Made by a program: the position numbers and the translations under genes. The notes below the pieces were generated by a model. That model made no database searches, was not told where the DNA came from, and was given only the letters and a program-made list of their open reading frames with translations. This document shows, one piece after another, positions 29,081 through 40,415 of a stretch of DNA of 64,000 bases. Origin of the DNA: Tetramitus jugosus (Eukaryota; Heterolobosea; Eutetramitea; Acrasida; Vahlkampfiidae); the NCBI GenBank assembly GCA_937625935.1, contig OW569361.1:461390-525389 (forward strand). The letters run 5' to 3'. How positions within the stretch are numbered: position 1 is the first letter of the stretch; the number at the start of each line of letters is the position of its first letter.

Positions 29081-31156
29081 TTATGCAGCTGAGTGTAACT
29101 CTGTGTTCAGCTGATCTGCCACTTCCTCTTTCATAAAACCATACTGTGGATGCTTCTTGAACCTCATCAACGTATCCAACAGGCATGTCTTGCACTCGGA
29201 CAGCAAACTATTGAAGAATGACTGTTCTTTCTGCACCAAACGCTCATACTGATCCGGATCTTCCTTGCATTTCAGAAGCAATTGACGATCTCTCAGTAAA
29301 TCTGACTTGTACAAGCTTTCAATGTCGTGTCTCGCGTTCGATGCCAAATTCAACTCAAACTGACTCCCGTTCGCCACAAATGTCTCCATGACAAAATCCT
29401 TCTTGGCCAGTAGAACATCTAGATTCTTCTCAGTCTTGTATTGCGTCGTGATATAAATGTAGAACTTGCAGCTCTCTTCAGCTCTCTCAGAGTACGAATA
29501 CAGGATAAAGTGCTTGAATGGGAGTGGCAGTGATAGGACATCGTCCAAATCTACACCGTCCTTGTCTAATACGATGCGATGCAACGTTTTTTGTTCAGGT
29601 GTCATGCGATTCCGCAAACTATCATCCACAACGAGCTTTGTCGTTGTATTGGAGGTCATGCCTCCAACGCGAGACATTTGATTCATGTTCAACAATGAAC
29701 AATGAGTGATACATTCGGACAAGTAGTCCATGGCTTCCGTTTGGTGCGACGTAGTCGCAATCATTTTCATATTTTGTGCTTCCATTTTGGCAATCTTGTG
29801 CATCAAGTGTTCTGTTTTGGTCTTGAATGGATCCAAAAAGGAGCTCGTGATATCGGAGAGCACACACTCTAGCTTTTGCAAGTTTGATTGCAAGTTGTTC
29901 AGTGAGCTCTGGTGCTCCGACTCATCTTCACCACTAGTCGTAGACCATTTGCTTGGAGAGGCATCAGAGTGCAGTGAAGCAACGTCATGTTCACTGGCCG
30001 TATCCATACTGTCAACATCGCTCGTTGCACTAGACAAGAACGAGTTTTGATGTTGAGGGTAGCTACCGCCGTGTGGGGAGATTGCGGATGGATTGTGAGG
30101 TGCCTCTAGTTGAGTCTTGACTGATTTCATGACAGCCAAGAACCGATTCTTGTCCGAGTTGGTGCTTCCGGGTATCTCACCCAGTGAGAGCACGACGTAT
30201 TGAGTCTTGCCACCGCGGACAATAATAGGAAGCGTCCGAGGGAGACCAATAAGCTTCTTCTCACCAGATTTTCGGAAACGGTCCATGTATGCATCGTGCT
30301 TTTCAGCAATGTACGAAGGTATGAGATCCTTGACGTTCATTCGCAGCATTTCACCGTGCATGTAACCAAAGAGTTGAGTCAATGAAGAGTTGACACATTG
30401 TATATCACCAAATGCATCTGTAATCACAGCTGCATCAATCATTGCCTCTACAGCGGAGTGAATATTGAGCGAACCGCCATTCACGTTTCGGTCGACATCA
30501 GAGCTGCTGTCACCTTCCATTAGTCCGCAATTGGCTTGATTCCTAGAGATGGTCCCAGAAAGCACCCGTATCCAATCTTCCTGCGTTTCCGAGTCATTTG
30601 CTCTGAGCACCAACGGAGCTCTCTTGTCAAAGAAGAGACCAATCGTGCATTTTTTTCCGGTAATGGGCTCCCCATCCACTGCCTTTACAATAATTGCGCG
30701 CTCTTGTCGGTTCGGAGAGGTTTGTTCCGATGCCGCGGCGCCCACCCAAAATTTTTCCGTGACCTGGTAATGCTTCTGTTGACTTTTGAGCGGGTTTTCA
30801 AGTTGGCTTGCTGTAGCTCTTGTTGCCGTTGATGTAATCTGAGGAGAGCTTGACGAGGCAATACCACCACGATGCACGGGTGATAATGATGATCCGAGAG
30901 GTGATGAAACAGGTGAAACAGGAGATGAAGAGACTTGAGTAGGTGGTTTCACTCTCATCAAGCATGAGCCATCCATGACAAAATATCCAACTTTCCACGA
31001 AGAAAACACGAGTCTTTGTTTCACTTGGAGAGAACCTTCCTTGACGACCATGTCTTCATGGATGGAAAGAGAATCTTCAGTTTCGATTCTACGTGACATG
31101 CTGCCGCCGCTCTTGTGATGATGATGACTGGTGGAGAATGGTGATGATGAGCTCAT
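29081..31156 (-). CDS. PH-PAS-RGS signalling protein
   Basis: Three domains are visible in 691 residues. A PH domain spans about 36-203 (KEGSLQVKQRLVFSSWKVGYFV at the start, EDWIRVLSG helix at the end), split by a Ser/Pro-rich insertion at 72-125. A PAS domain spans about 236-348 (AAVITDAFGDIQCVNSSLT, LFGYMHGEMLRMNVKDLIP). An RGS domain spans about 538-675 (FKHFILYSYSERAEESCKFY, INL-type turn, LMRFKKHPQYGF). RGS domains speed GTP hydrolysis by G-alpha subunits, PH domains bind phosphoinositides or proteins, and PAS domains sense ligands. I infer a membrane-associated, ligand-tuned regulator of heterotrimeric G-protein signalling. The region between PAS and RGS is Ser-rich with a coiled coil near 440-465. 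Confidence 0.72.
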   Translation of the reverse strand: MSSSSPFSTSHHHHKSGGSMSRRIETEDSLSIHEDMVVKEGSLQVKQRLVFSSWKVGYFVMDGSCLMRVKPPTQVSSSPVSPVSSPLGSSLSPVHRGGIASSSSPQITSTATRATASQLENPLKSQQKHYQVTEKFWVGAAASEQTSPNRQERAIIVKAVDGEPITGKKCTIGLFFDKRAPLVLRANDSETQEDWIRVLSGTISRNQANCGLMEGDSSSDVDRNVNGGSLNIHSAVEAMIDAAVITDAFGDIQCVNSSLTQLFGYMHGEMLRMNVKDLIPSYIAEKHDAYMDRFRKSGEKKLIGLPRTLPIIVRGGKTQYVVLSLGEIPGSTNSDKNRFLAVMKSVKTQLEAPHNPSAISPHGGSYPQHQNSFLSSATSDVDSMDTASEHDVASLHSDASPSKWSTTSGEDESEHQSSLNNLQSNLQKLECVLSDITSSFLDPFKTKTEHLMHKIAKMEAQNMKMIATTSHQTEAMDYLSECITHCSLLNMNQMSRVGGMTSNTTTKLVVDDSLRNRMTPEQKTLHRIVLDKDGVDLDDVLSLPLPFKHFILYSYSERAEESCKFYIYITTQYKTEKNLDVLLAKKDFVMETFVANGSQFELNLASNARHDIESLYKSDLLRDRQLLLKCKEDPDQYERLVQKEQSFFNSLLSECKTCLLDTLMRFKKHPQYGFMKEEVADQLNTELHSAA

Positions 31157-31779
31157 ATAAATAATATAATTGTTTGTGTTGGTGTTTTGTTGTTTTGTTG
31201 TGTGTGATTGTTGATGGCACTGGTTATTTGTTTTTGGTAAAATAAATAATGGGGAGAAGTTAGCTCTATCCGGAGAAATAATTCAGTGACTTGCTGATGG
31301 ACTTGTGTGCTGATGGATTTTGGCTGTTGTTGGGGTTGTTGTTTCGAATTCCTTCGAGCAACTATAAGAGAAAACAAAAAGCGATGGGATTCCAGAGGAG
31401 GAATATTTTTTGGGCTGCACGTTCAAGTTTTACGTGAATCATGAATTCGGTGAAGAGAAACGTGATTGCCTAAGACGGGACGAGTGACCCCAGAAGAGTT
31501 CGCTAATCACATTGTTCGGGGCGAACATGTCATTGCTGATCGGAGCTGGATTGATCCAATCGGATTTGCCTTCAAAAGTGATACAGTTCCGATCAACAAA
31601 AACAGTTTTGGAGTTGCAACTCTTTTCTTTAACGTTCATATTCCAAATTGAGGAACCCTGTAGAATACGCATTAAGGAGGACGAGAATTACCTGGGTTGG
31701 TAGGTGTCTTCTACAATTTAACGTTTCAAGAAATATTGTTGTAGTGGTTGATTTCTCAAAATCAAGTTGCAACAAATTC
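31157..31779. other. Intergenic stretch with a possible decayed coding fragment
   Basis: About 620 bases lie between two divergent genes. A plus frame at 31466-31651 reads as plausible protein (VTPEEFANHIVRGEHVIADR) but begins after a stop. It is continued in another frame (EEPCRIRIKEDENYLGW, to 31703), which suggests a broken gene fragment. The rest is AT-rich leader sequence. Confidence 0.3.
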
Positions 31780-32541
31780 ATGAAGACCACTCGACACCAC
31801 GTAGCAATGGGGCTTCCTGTGGGACAACCAACAAAGAATTTTCAACACAATTCGCCGAATGAATTACGATATCGAATCGGTCTCCATGATAGTGGGATTG
31901 AGATGCTGTGCCAATCTCCTCTGATCTCTCGCCAGGAGCGTTCAAAACACAAGGAACAATATTGGAACACTGATGACAGTTCGTTGGTAATGTCTAACAA
32001 ATGGTGCAAGTTAATTGTTGATAGAAACGATAGAACTGAGGTCAGGTACAAGGAAGTGACGAACTGCCCACAAACTATTGAATACAACTTGACCGTCGCT
32101 TCTCACTTCTCAGATGTTGAGGAGTTGATAGATTTACGATTGAAACCTTTAACGATTATGGACGTGGAAAGCGTTATCCTCGATTCACAGTTGGGCTTTT
32201 CTGTGCGCATTGACTATGCAACATTTGAAGATGGAGATCCGCATTGCATTTGTAGCTTGGAGGGTATTGAGAATATACCAAGTGATCTGTATCAAGAGTT
32301 GCAAGCTCATTGCATTTCCCCAATAAGAAATAAGATTTGTGAGTACCTTTTTCGTTACAAGCCAGAATTGTACCAAATCTTGGTAGATAGACAGTATGTG
32401 GAAGAGATCTATGAGACCAGTGTTTTAGATTCTCAGTGGAACGACCTCCAATCCCACCCAGAGCTTGATTTAATTATTGCGAGGATAGAAGGAAGAAATC
32501 CTGAAGGAATTGACCCGTGGGAGGAACATTTTGAGCTCTAA
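31780..32541 (+). CDS. Unrecognised 253-residue protein
   Basis: I start at ATG 31780 (MKTTRHHVAMGLPVGQPTKN); the frame is open further left but without a good start. The first 80 residues are polar. The remainder looks like a compact mixed alpha/beta domain (VEELIDLRLKPLTIMDVESV) with a Cys-rich turn (DPHCICSLEGIENIP) and an acidic, Trp-containing tail ending EGIDPWEEHFEL. No signal peptide, membrane span or known catalytic motif is seen. I do not recognise it. Confidence 0.55.
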   Translation: MKTTRHHVAMGLPVGQPTKNFQHNSPNELRYRIGLHDSGIEMLCQSPLISRQERSKHKEQYWNTDDSSLVMSNKWCKLIVDRNDRTEVRYKEVTNCPQTIEYNLTVASHFSDVEELIDLRLKPLTIMDVESVILDSQLGFSVRIDYATFEDGDPHCICSLEGIENIPSDLYQELQAHCISPIRNKICEYLFRYKPELYQILVDRQYVEEIYETSVLDSQWNDLQSHPELDLIIARIEGRNPEGIDPWEEHFEL

Positions 32542-32702
32542 TCTCCTTTTTGTTATCTAATATCCCCGCATCAACGAAAAGACACAGAAAAAATCCCTCC
32601 AACTAAGATTGAAGTTTCGTTTTCACACCGGCGGACAAAATCACACGGACGAATTACCCACACAAACAAAAAAACATTTGTGCGAAAAAAAAGCGACTAA
32701 AA

Positions 32703-35426
32703 ATGACGTCAACAACATGTTGTGTTGATGTTGCTTCTTCTCACTCACCCTACAAAACAATGATGATCAAAAGAACGCCCAAATGGCACCTCATCAAATC
32801 CCTCGTCGTTCTCATTGTGATTGCTTTTGCTGTTCTTTCACTGTACTTGAGACAATCAACAACAACAACAATGACATCCAAATCGAAATTTTTCAAAAAA
32901 GCAATCATTAGCTCCAGAGGGTCCACTAGCTTGAACAATCATCATTCACTCTACTTGTTCATCAATAGCACAAAAAATCAACAAAGAGGATTCATGACAA
33001 CATCATCTACATTAATAACAGCAAGTGAAAATGTGCTAGGTGATGGTGGTGATGGTGATGATGAAGATGATGGAAATTCAAACATTTGCCACAAGGTGGC
33101 TCGTTTCAGAGAATCAAAGTGTGAATTTGTCAAAAAGAATTGTCCAGAGCCATTGGCTGGTGGATTGATCAATTATTTGCGAATTCGTTATTGTGGATTT
33201 GAAAAAGTTCCTTTTCTCTTCTTTGTTTGTGGTGTATGTGTTGTCAAGATCTTGTTTTTTTTGTATTCGCTTTTTGTTTTTTGTGTTTTTGTTGTTTGTT
33301 TTTATTGTAAAAAAAATTGCATTTTTGTAATTTTTTTTGAATTGGTTATGGTGTTTGATCGTGTGAAACTGACAAGAGCTTTTTGATGTGTCATTGGATG
33401 TGTATGTGTGTGCACGCGAATTCATACTGATACTATACTGTAGTTCCTCTGGATTCTACTCCTGTTTTATTTATTGTCCGACACGGCAGAAACATACTTT
33501 TGTCCGTCGTTGACTGAAATTTCTAGCTACTTGAAATTGTCGCCGAATGTAGCTGGTGTGACTTTTCTGGCACTGGGCAATGGTGCACCTGATATTGCAA
33601 GTATCGTAGCTGGTGTCCTATCAGGTAGTACTGGATTTGGTGTGGGTGAACCAATTGGTGCTGGATTGTTTGTCACGACATGTGTCATGGCAGCTGTCAC
33701 TCTATTCAGTGATGTCAAGGTGGATGGAGTACCTTTTTTGAGAGATATTGGAACCTACTTGTTCAGTGTGGTGTTTGTGTTTATTATCTGCGTATGGCAA
33801 GGTGAGATTCGATTGTGGCACGCACTTGCTTGCTTGTCCATTTACTTTGTCTATGTATCGGTGGTTGTGGTTGGTAGAGCTATTCACGTATGGATCAAAT
33901 CACGTCAATTGGCAAAGGAAAAACTGTTGATTGAAGCACAAAAGGAGAACGCTTTTCCATCTGGACCCAATGTCGGTACGGCATCCGTGATTAATAATGA
34001 TGAATCCGAGTCGACGTCACTGTTGGGCAACAGCGTGTTGCACAAGAAGATTGGAAAGGAAAGTTCTGTTTATTATGAATCGGTGGTGGATGAGAATGAT
34101 GCACAGATTGAAACCAAGTGGATCAAGGAACCTCTTTTGATTCATTATGCCGAACAAAAGGAAAAAACTGCGAACCGAGTATCGAAGAAGCAGAAGAAGA
34201 ACAAGAGCAAGAAGAATGCAAGTTCTTCCAATGCGCGAGAATCTTCCGAAAAGTTGATTGAGGAGTCTACAGTTGTTGAATCTTCATCTGACGATAGTGA
34301 TTTGGAAGAGAACGAGTCTTCTCCTCCACAAATGGCATCGCAGCATCATGATGATGAATTCCAGAAGTGGGGTAATTTGAAGGTGCAAACCATTCACAAT
34401 CGACAAAAGTTCGCTCACAGTTTGAAGCGTCATCACGGCAGTGGATTCTTCTTCCCAAAGGTTGGTCTCGTGTACAATAGTCCCGATTCGCCACAACCAT
34501 CTCCCGAAGATGAGTTAGTACGCGACAAGTCATTCATATTTGAGGATCATTTTGACATGAGCAAGAGCACAATGGATGGAGATGAAGGAAGTGACATTGA
34601 AACGGAAGACGGTTATATTCAACAGTTCTTGCATTGGATTGAATGGGATGAAAAGAGTTGGTTCGATCGACTCTTCTACCTCCTTGTCTCGCCTGCTATT
34701 CTCGCACGTAATTTGACTATTCCACAAGCTGATCCAGTCTGTTGGAGCAAAGTGTTTGCAGTGTTGTGTCCATTGTTCATGGGACCATTTGTATTATTTG
34801 CCACGGGAGGATTGAATGTGAAGCTTGGACCTGCTCAGGTATTTCCTCTGTGGGCTCTCATCCTCATCATCACTGTATTTATCAGTTTATTTATTCTGTT
34901 GACAACTGTTCGATCAAGAGCACCGCTCTATCACTTTGTATTCGTGTTTACTGCATTTGCAAGCAGTGTCATTTGGATTTATTTGGTCGCCAATGAACTG
35001 GTTGCTATTTTGCAGAGTTGTGGTATTATGTGGCAAATCAGTGATGGTATTTTAGCTCTCACTGTTTTGGCTTGGGGTAACTCATTAGGTGATATGGTTG
35101 CGAATGTTGTTGTTGCGAGACAAGGCTATCCAGAAATGGCTATTGGAGCTTGTTACGGAGGTCCATGCATGAACTTGTTGATCGGTTTGGGATTGAGCAT
35201 GACTGCTCATTGTCTCAAATTTGAGTCGTTCCCAGTAGTTTTGGAACCCAATGTGTTCATGTCATTCGTTTTCCTTCTAGCGAGCATTATCTCAGCTGTG
35301 TTAGTCGTGTCTGTGAATGGATTCCGAGCACCAAAGGTATTTGGTGTCTTTTTGCTCAGCATCTACGTTGTATTTATGGTAATGAGTATCATGATTGAAA
35401 GTGGCTTGATATTCAGACAAGTATAA
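32703..35426 (+). CDS. Mitochondrial/CCX-type cation-Ca2+ exchanger (NCLX family, two exons)
   Basis: Exon 1 is 32703-33233 and exon 2 33444-35426. The 210-base intron has a GTATGT donor and a TACTGTAG acceptor. The phase 0 join rebuilds the first helix (KVPFLFFVCG then FLWILLLFYLL) at exactly the family's length. The product is about 837 residues. Alpha-repeat 1 reads SPNVAGVTFLALGNGAPDIA and alpha-repeat 2 reads AWGNSLGDMVANVVVARQGY then GPCMNLLIGLG; these carry the ion-binding Asn/Asp residues of Ca2+/cation antiporters. The N-terminus has a membrane anchor and a luminal Cys pair. A long, charged cytosolic loop (about residues 320-560) separates the halves. It likely exports Ca2+ in exchange for Na+, Li+ or H+ at a mitochondrial or endomembrane. 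Confidence 0.9.
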
Positions 35427-35490
35427 CTTCAAAAATATATCTCCTGATTGCTTTATTTCTTGTTCTAATAAATACTGCCCAGTATATTAT

Positions 35491-36594
35491 TTACAACCGA
35501 TACAGCAGCCATGATAAGTCCAAGTACTTGCAATTTTTGCAAGTCCACACTCCTTTGGCCACAATAGTGTAGAACAAGGCGAAGAAGAGAGCAAAGTAAG
35601 CCAGGAGTGCAAGGAATGAGATGATACGAGATAAGATTACGATCTTCCGGAGAGCACTTTCCCAATTCACCTTTCTCAACGTCTTACTCTCCCCATTTAC
35701 TTGCATCAGGTCTGTCAACGATCCTTGAGGTGGTACATTGTTCTGGAAATCACTCAGGGATAGATTCGTAGGCAAGAGTTGTTCCGTATCTCCAATGTCA
35801 TTGATCTCCTTTGCTGCTTGCGACTTTGCAACGGAATCACGAGGTAGAATAACCAATGCAAGGAGGAAGCCAACAACTAATCCACCTATATGTCCCCAAT
35901 TGTCAATCAAAGGGACAATACCCACAGCTAGGAAGAGTACTAGTTGGATGATGAGAGTCACTGTCGAGAATATTGGATTGGGAATTGTGATTCGATTGTT
36001 CCAGTTGTACATTAAATCAGCAAACATTGCAGAGAAGAGACCACTCAAGCAACTGGACGCTCCCACACTAATCAATCCAGAGTTCATTACACAACTTAGT
36101 AAGTTTCCTCCGACTCCGCTCACTAGATAGATGAGAAACACTCTCCACATTCCCCAATACACTTCACATCGACTTCCTAGAAACAATTGCCACATGACAT
36201 TGACTCCGAGATGTATGAGCCCACTGTGTAGAATGCAAGGGGAAAGGAATCTGTAGACCTGTGTTTCATCATAAATCTTCTGGGTATCCTTGGCGCCCCA
36301 GTCGCGCAGTACCTTAATCGATGGGCCAATCGAAGGATTCACTGCAAGGTTCTCCACTCCATTTATACTCATCATTATTATTAATATTACTACTTGAGAG
36401 AAAGTCATGCAGTAGATGAAGATAGGAAAAGGTATCTTTCTCTTGCTGGATTGAACTGGACCAAAAGCGAGAAATGAAATAATGGTTGTCCAGCAGGAAG
36501 AAGAAGGAGCTTTTTCATTGATGCCCGAAGGTGAACGAGGAGGTGGAGGAGGAGAACGAGGATAACCAATGGAATTTCGAATCTTATACTTCAT
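35491..36594 (-). CDS. Rhomboid-family intramembrane serine protease
   Basis: The 367 residues have a Pro-rich cytosolic N-terminus (YPRSPPPPPRSP), a first membrane helix at about 56-76, and a rhomboid core at about 115-250. The catalytic Ser lies in GASS (Ser180), where GxSG is usual, so the position after Ser is Ser rather than Gly. The catalytic His is His235 in DNWGHIGGLVVGF, and the HLGVN motif (from His128) supports the oxyanion site. The dyad is therefore complete and the enzyme is probably active, cutting single-pass membrane proteins. An additional C-terminal helix lies near 335-355. It is convergent with the NCLX gene, 64 bases apart. Confidence 0.85.
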   Translation of the reverse strand: MKYKIRNSIGYPRSPPPPPRSPSGINEKAPSSSCWTTIISFLAFGPVQSSKRKIPFPIFIYCMTFSQVVILIIMMSINGVENLAVNPSIGPSIKVLRDWGAKDTQKIYDETQVYRFLSPCILHSGLIHLGVNVMWQLFLGSRCEVYWGMWRVFLIYLVSGVGGNLLSCVMNSGLISVGASSCLSGLFSAMFADLMYNWNNRITIPNPIFSTVTLIIQLVLFLAVGIVPLIDNWGHIGGLVVGFLLALVILPRDSVAKSQAAKEINDIGDTEQLLPTNLSLSDFQNNVPPQGSLTDLMQVNGESKTLRKVNWESALRKIVILSRIISFLALLAYFALFFALFYTIVAKGVWTCKNCKYLDLSWLLYRL

Positions 36595-36719
36595 TGTTCA
36601 ATTGTTTTAGTTGATACCTTTACAGTACCAAGAGCTAATTTCCAGTTTGAATGGATTGTTATTCAAGATATTTAAAAAGGAAATTTCTATAACGTGCGTA
36701 ATGTGACAGCTGCCAAAAT

Positions 36720-38832
36720 TTATTTGATATTGAGGAGAATGGTTGTAAATTGGTCATCAATGACGCACAAGACTCTTTCAGCTTGTGACTCATCATCAAC
36801 CAACCATGATATTTGTAAAACTGTATCATTTGATTCTTTCAGTGATATTTCAATACTGTTCGAAATGATCTTGAGCTGTTGTTGATTAAACGTTATGGTT
36901 TCTGATGACTGGAAGGTATTATTCAGGCTATCATACAATGACTTCAGAATACTCAAATTGGACGGCCTATCAATTCGTTGAGGTATATGCCTAGAGGTGC
37001 TCATTCGTAACTTATGCTGTCTAAGTCCGAGTTGTGATGCTGCTTCGTCTGCCTCGACAAGATATGGAGTTAATTCGTTGTCTCTCGAAATGAGAATGCC
37101 CTCTAATTTGGTTCGTTTGAATGGATTTGTGCTGTGATGGACAGTTCCTCTGAGTGGAGCCGGGAGTGGAGCATCAGTATCATCTTGCATCTCCTCATCT
37201 TCATCATCACTAATGTTGTTTGTTGAATCTGCGTCATTATCAGTGGAAGTTGTCAGGGATCTCTTGAGAAGATTCAATGATACATTCACTGCGATATCGC
37301 TGTGAGAAAGGGTATTTGCATTCCCTGTTGGAATCGTCACTGTACATCCATTAGCAGGATCAAAACATTTGATCTTAAAATCCTTTTCAATCTTGTCCTT
37401 AAAGAAACGCATCTTGTCCTTCTCTCCATGCACAAGCATGACATTTCTTGGTTGTGCCTGTCGAATCAACTGCAAAATACCCTTTGCATCTGCATGAGCA
37501 CTAAAAGAGATCAACCTCACTCCGCACTTCATATGAATCGTTGTTTTCTTATCGATTTCAATCTTTCCGGTTTTTGAGTGAAGAACCTTGTTACCCACTG
37601 TTCCTTCCACACAATAACCCGGTATAATAACCATGTTCTGTTCGCTTGGAGCCCACCGTTTAAACACCTCCAACGACATGCCGGCATGCAACATTCCAGG
37701 AGTTGCAAACAGCACCATAGGACCAGGTTTATCAATGTAAGACCGATCAAACGCCTCAATATACTTGAATTGGAACATGTTTCGATTCACAAACACACTC
37801 TTCAATTTTTCATTTGTCCAATTAATAAACAACTGATAATAGAAATTGGCTCTTTCGACGAGACCAGCAGAAAAGTAGATGGGTACGCGACCACCGAGAT
37901 TCATACGATCCCAGTACGTCTCCAACAAGATGCACAACTCTTGAGCTCTACCGAGAGCAAACACTGGAATGAGCACTTTTCCACCCTTTTCAACACACTG
38001 ATGCACCTGTTTCAAAAAATCTCGCTCTCTGGCTGTTTTGGAGTCACGAATCGTTGTGGCATACGTTGTCTCAGTAATCAACAAATCAGGTCTCAAACGT
38101 TCAATCGAAGCTCCTCCTAAATGACGATCAGGTGTCATATTGTAATCTCCAGTGTACACAACACTCCTTCCAGTTTCCAAGTCTTTGACATAGAACATGG
38201 CAGCACCCAGGACGTGACCAGCATAGTAAGCACGAATCTCTAGCTCATCATCCAAAATGATTGTCTGATGCAAGTTTACTGCAGTAACTTTCTTCATACA
38301 GTTTTTGACATCGTCAGCTGAGAAAAAGTTGCTTTCACCTCTGCGCTCCACTGTAATGCGCCTAAAATCTTCCAACAAGATGGGCGAAATAGCTTTTGTT
38401 GGGTAAGTCATGTAAATTGGTCCATCATAACCACAAACTTCTGTAAAATAGGGAAGCGCGCCACAATGATCCAAATGACTGAGAGCAAGAAGTTAAAAGT
38501 TTACAAAAATACAATCAATCAGGCGCCACAATTGTTTGGGCGGGAAAGATCAATTTACAATCAAAAGCTTTTTGTCAGCGAAAAAAATGATTCAAACAAT
38601 GCGCAACAAACAACGATATGACGACATACAAGTGACTAATGATCACGCAGTGAATATTCTGAGTGTACTGTCCTGTTCGCGAAATAAAATTGAAATCTGG
38701 AAATCTTCGTTCATCGTTATAACCCATGTGCATTCCACAATCAAACATGATGTTTTTTCTTCCTAGAGTCACAATGACACAACTTCTGCCCACATCTTGT
38801 CCAGCACCTAACGGCACTGCTTTGATTGACAT
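36720..38832 (-). CDS. INTS11: Integrator subunit 11 (metallo-beta-lactamase/beta-CASP RNA endonuclease, two exons)
   Basis: Exons on the minus strand are 38832-38630 and 38478-36720. The 151-base intron has a GTATGT donor and a CTCAG acceptor, phase 2. The join recreates the zinc-binding HFHLDH motif, so the intron splits the active site. The start at 38832 ([18 protein letters not shown]) matches INTS11 orthologues, although the frame opens at 38952. Other marks are [38 protein letters not shown] and SFSAHAD. INTS11 rather than CPSF73 is indicated by the GMHMGYND wording. It cleaves snRNA 3' ends and attenuates transcription as the catalytic Integrator subunit. The product is about 653 residues, close to the usual 600. 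Confidence 0.93.
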
Positions 38833-39098
38833 GTTCTGCGCTTTTGTTTCTTTCTGATTGCACTTGTTATGGATTTTTCTTGGTCCCGACACAAGATCTT
38901 TGAGAAATTTGATTCTCACGCCTCCAGTTGTTGCGCAAACTTGGATCTTCACAATTTTTCACCTTTCATGTCACACACAATGAGAACAAGCAGAGCAAGT
39001 TGGTGAGCAGAAGAGAGAAGGTCAATAGAAACACCCGAACGTTATTCCAGAAATTTGCTGAAAAAAACTCAAAAAGCTCACTCTCTCAACCCACACAC

Positions 39099-40415
39099 AT
39101 GTCCTCAGCATACGAACGAGAACGATTGGCCAAAATCGAGAGAAACAAATCCAGATTGGCTGCTCTGGGTCTTCACAATGTGAAAATTGGTGAAAATGAT
39201 TCACAACAAACACCGACCACCAGCAGTGCCAAAAAAGAAAAGAAGCAACAACAGACACCGTCTTCCACGGAGAGAAGAGTCAGCTCTAGACTCAAGCTCA
39301 AACAACCAGCCACATACAATTACAATGAACTCGTCAAGAAGCAAACAAAAATGGAAGAAGAATTTGGTGGTGGTAACAGCACGTCTGCACAAAAGAAGAG
39401 AAAGAAGAAAGTGAAGGAGTCTCCTCGTCCTGTGATGTTGCGGCGAAGGGGTTACTCTGAACGGTTAGCAAACTCACCTTCTGTCTTGACGATTGATGAT
39501 GATGAAGAAGACGACGAAGAGAGGACTTCTACACCTGGACGAAGAACGAGCGAACGATTGAAGAAGAAGAGAAGAACGTTTGCACAGTTTGATCTGTCTG
39601 TAGATGAAAGATTGCTCGATCGGTTAACAAAATCAGATAATCAGAGTCCAGTGATCATGTTTACTCAAGAAGTGTTGACATCGGAAAAGTGTGATCTGTA
39701 TGTGAATGTGATTGAAGCATTGGGTGGAACAGTAGAGTATGAAGATATTACAAAGTGCACACACTTGATCAGTACTCAATTCAGGAGAAGTATAAGACAC
39801 TTGTGTGCCATTGGTCTGGCATTGCGTGTCATGAATGTCAAGTGGTTCTCTGCATCAAACTCGTTTGGTGCCTGGGTAGAAGAATCTCAATTCTTGTTAA
39901 AGGCACCAACGGCAGTTGAGATTGCTCTTGCGAATGCACAATCTAAAAAGATTTTTGAAGGTCACTCCTTTTATGTCACACCTTCTGTCGTTCCTCCCAA
40001 GCAGTACATGGAACAGGTGATTGGTTGCAGTGGAGGTGTCATTCTGACAGATATCACCCATATATTGAATGTTGAGGCATCAGATGTTGATTCTTTGTCG
40101 TCCATCAAACACATTCATATCATCTCTTGTGCACAAGATTTGCCCAATCTGGATATTACTGATCAAATTATGCTGAGGATAAGTGGTGTTCATGAGGCTG
40201 AGTTCGTTTTGTCATCTGTTTATACTCAGACGATCGATCCTGATAATTTAAGCTTGATGGATTTGTCGTCTGCTGGTACTGGACAAGCCTCAGAAAGTGA
40301 GAACAACACCAACGTAGATGACGATACGTCTCAGGTATTAATCATCGATGGAGAACAGGATGGAGAAGTCGCTATGCACGATGAGCATGAGCAGTCATCT
40401 GCTGAAATTGCATAG
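39099..40415 (+). CDS. Tandem BRCT-domain nuclear protein
   Basis: The start at 39099 begins MSSAYERERLAKIERNKSRL, a motif (ERLxKIExNKxRLxALGL) also found at the N-termini of some plant nuclear proteins. A long basic, Ser-rich region with nuclear-localisation-like clusters follows (KKRKKKVKESPR, RLKKKRR). BRCT 1 spans about 183-268 (LGGTVEYEDITKCTHLIS, conserved WF at 249-250) and BRCT 2 about 283-370 (CSGGVILTD). Tandem BRCT pairs bind phosphoserine in DNA-damage signalling (MDC1, PTIP, BRCA1). The exact orthologue is not clear. It is divergent from INTS11, with 266 bases between starts. Confidence 0.78.
   Translation: MSSAYERERLAKIERNKSRLAALGLHNVKIGENDSQQTPTTSSAKKEKKQQQTPSSTERRVSSRLKLKQPATYNYNELVKKQTKMEEEFGGGNSTSAQKKRKKKVKESPRPVMLRRRGYSERLANSPSVLTIDDDEEDDEERTSTPGRRTSERLKKKRRTFAQFDLSVDERLLDRLTKSDNQSPVIMFTQEVLTSEKCDLYVNVIEALGGTVEYEDITKCTHLISTQFRRSIRHLCAIGLALRVMNVKWFSASNSFGAWVEESQFLLKAPTAVEIALANAQSKKIFEGHSFYVTPSVVPPKQYMEQVIGCSGGVILTDITHILNVEASDVDSLSSIKHIHIISCAQDLPNLDITDQIMLRISGVHEAEFVLSSVYTQTIDPDNLSLMDLSSAGTGQASESENNTNVDDDTSQVLIIDGEQDGEVAMHDEHEQSSAEIA

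Noticed and set aside
33240-33386. Coding continuation of NCLX exon 1 into a Phe/Leu/Cys-rich tail
   Set aside because: This is T-rich intron read through; splicing at 33234 restores the family's first helix.
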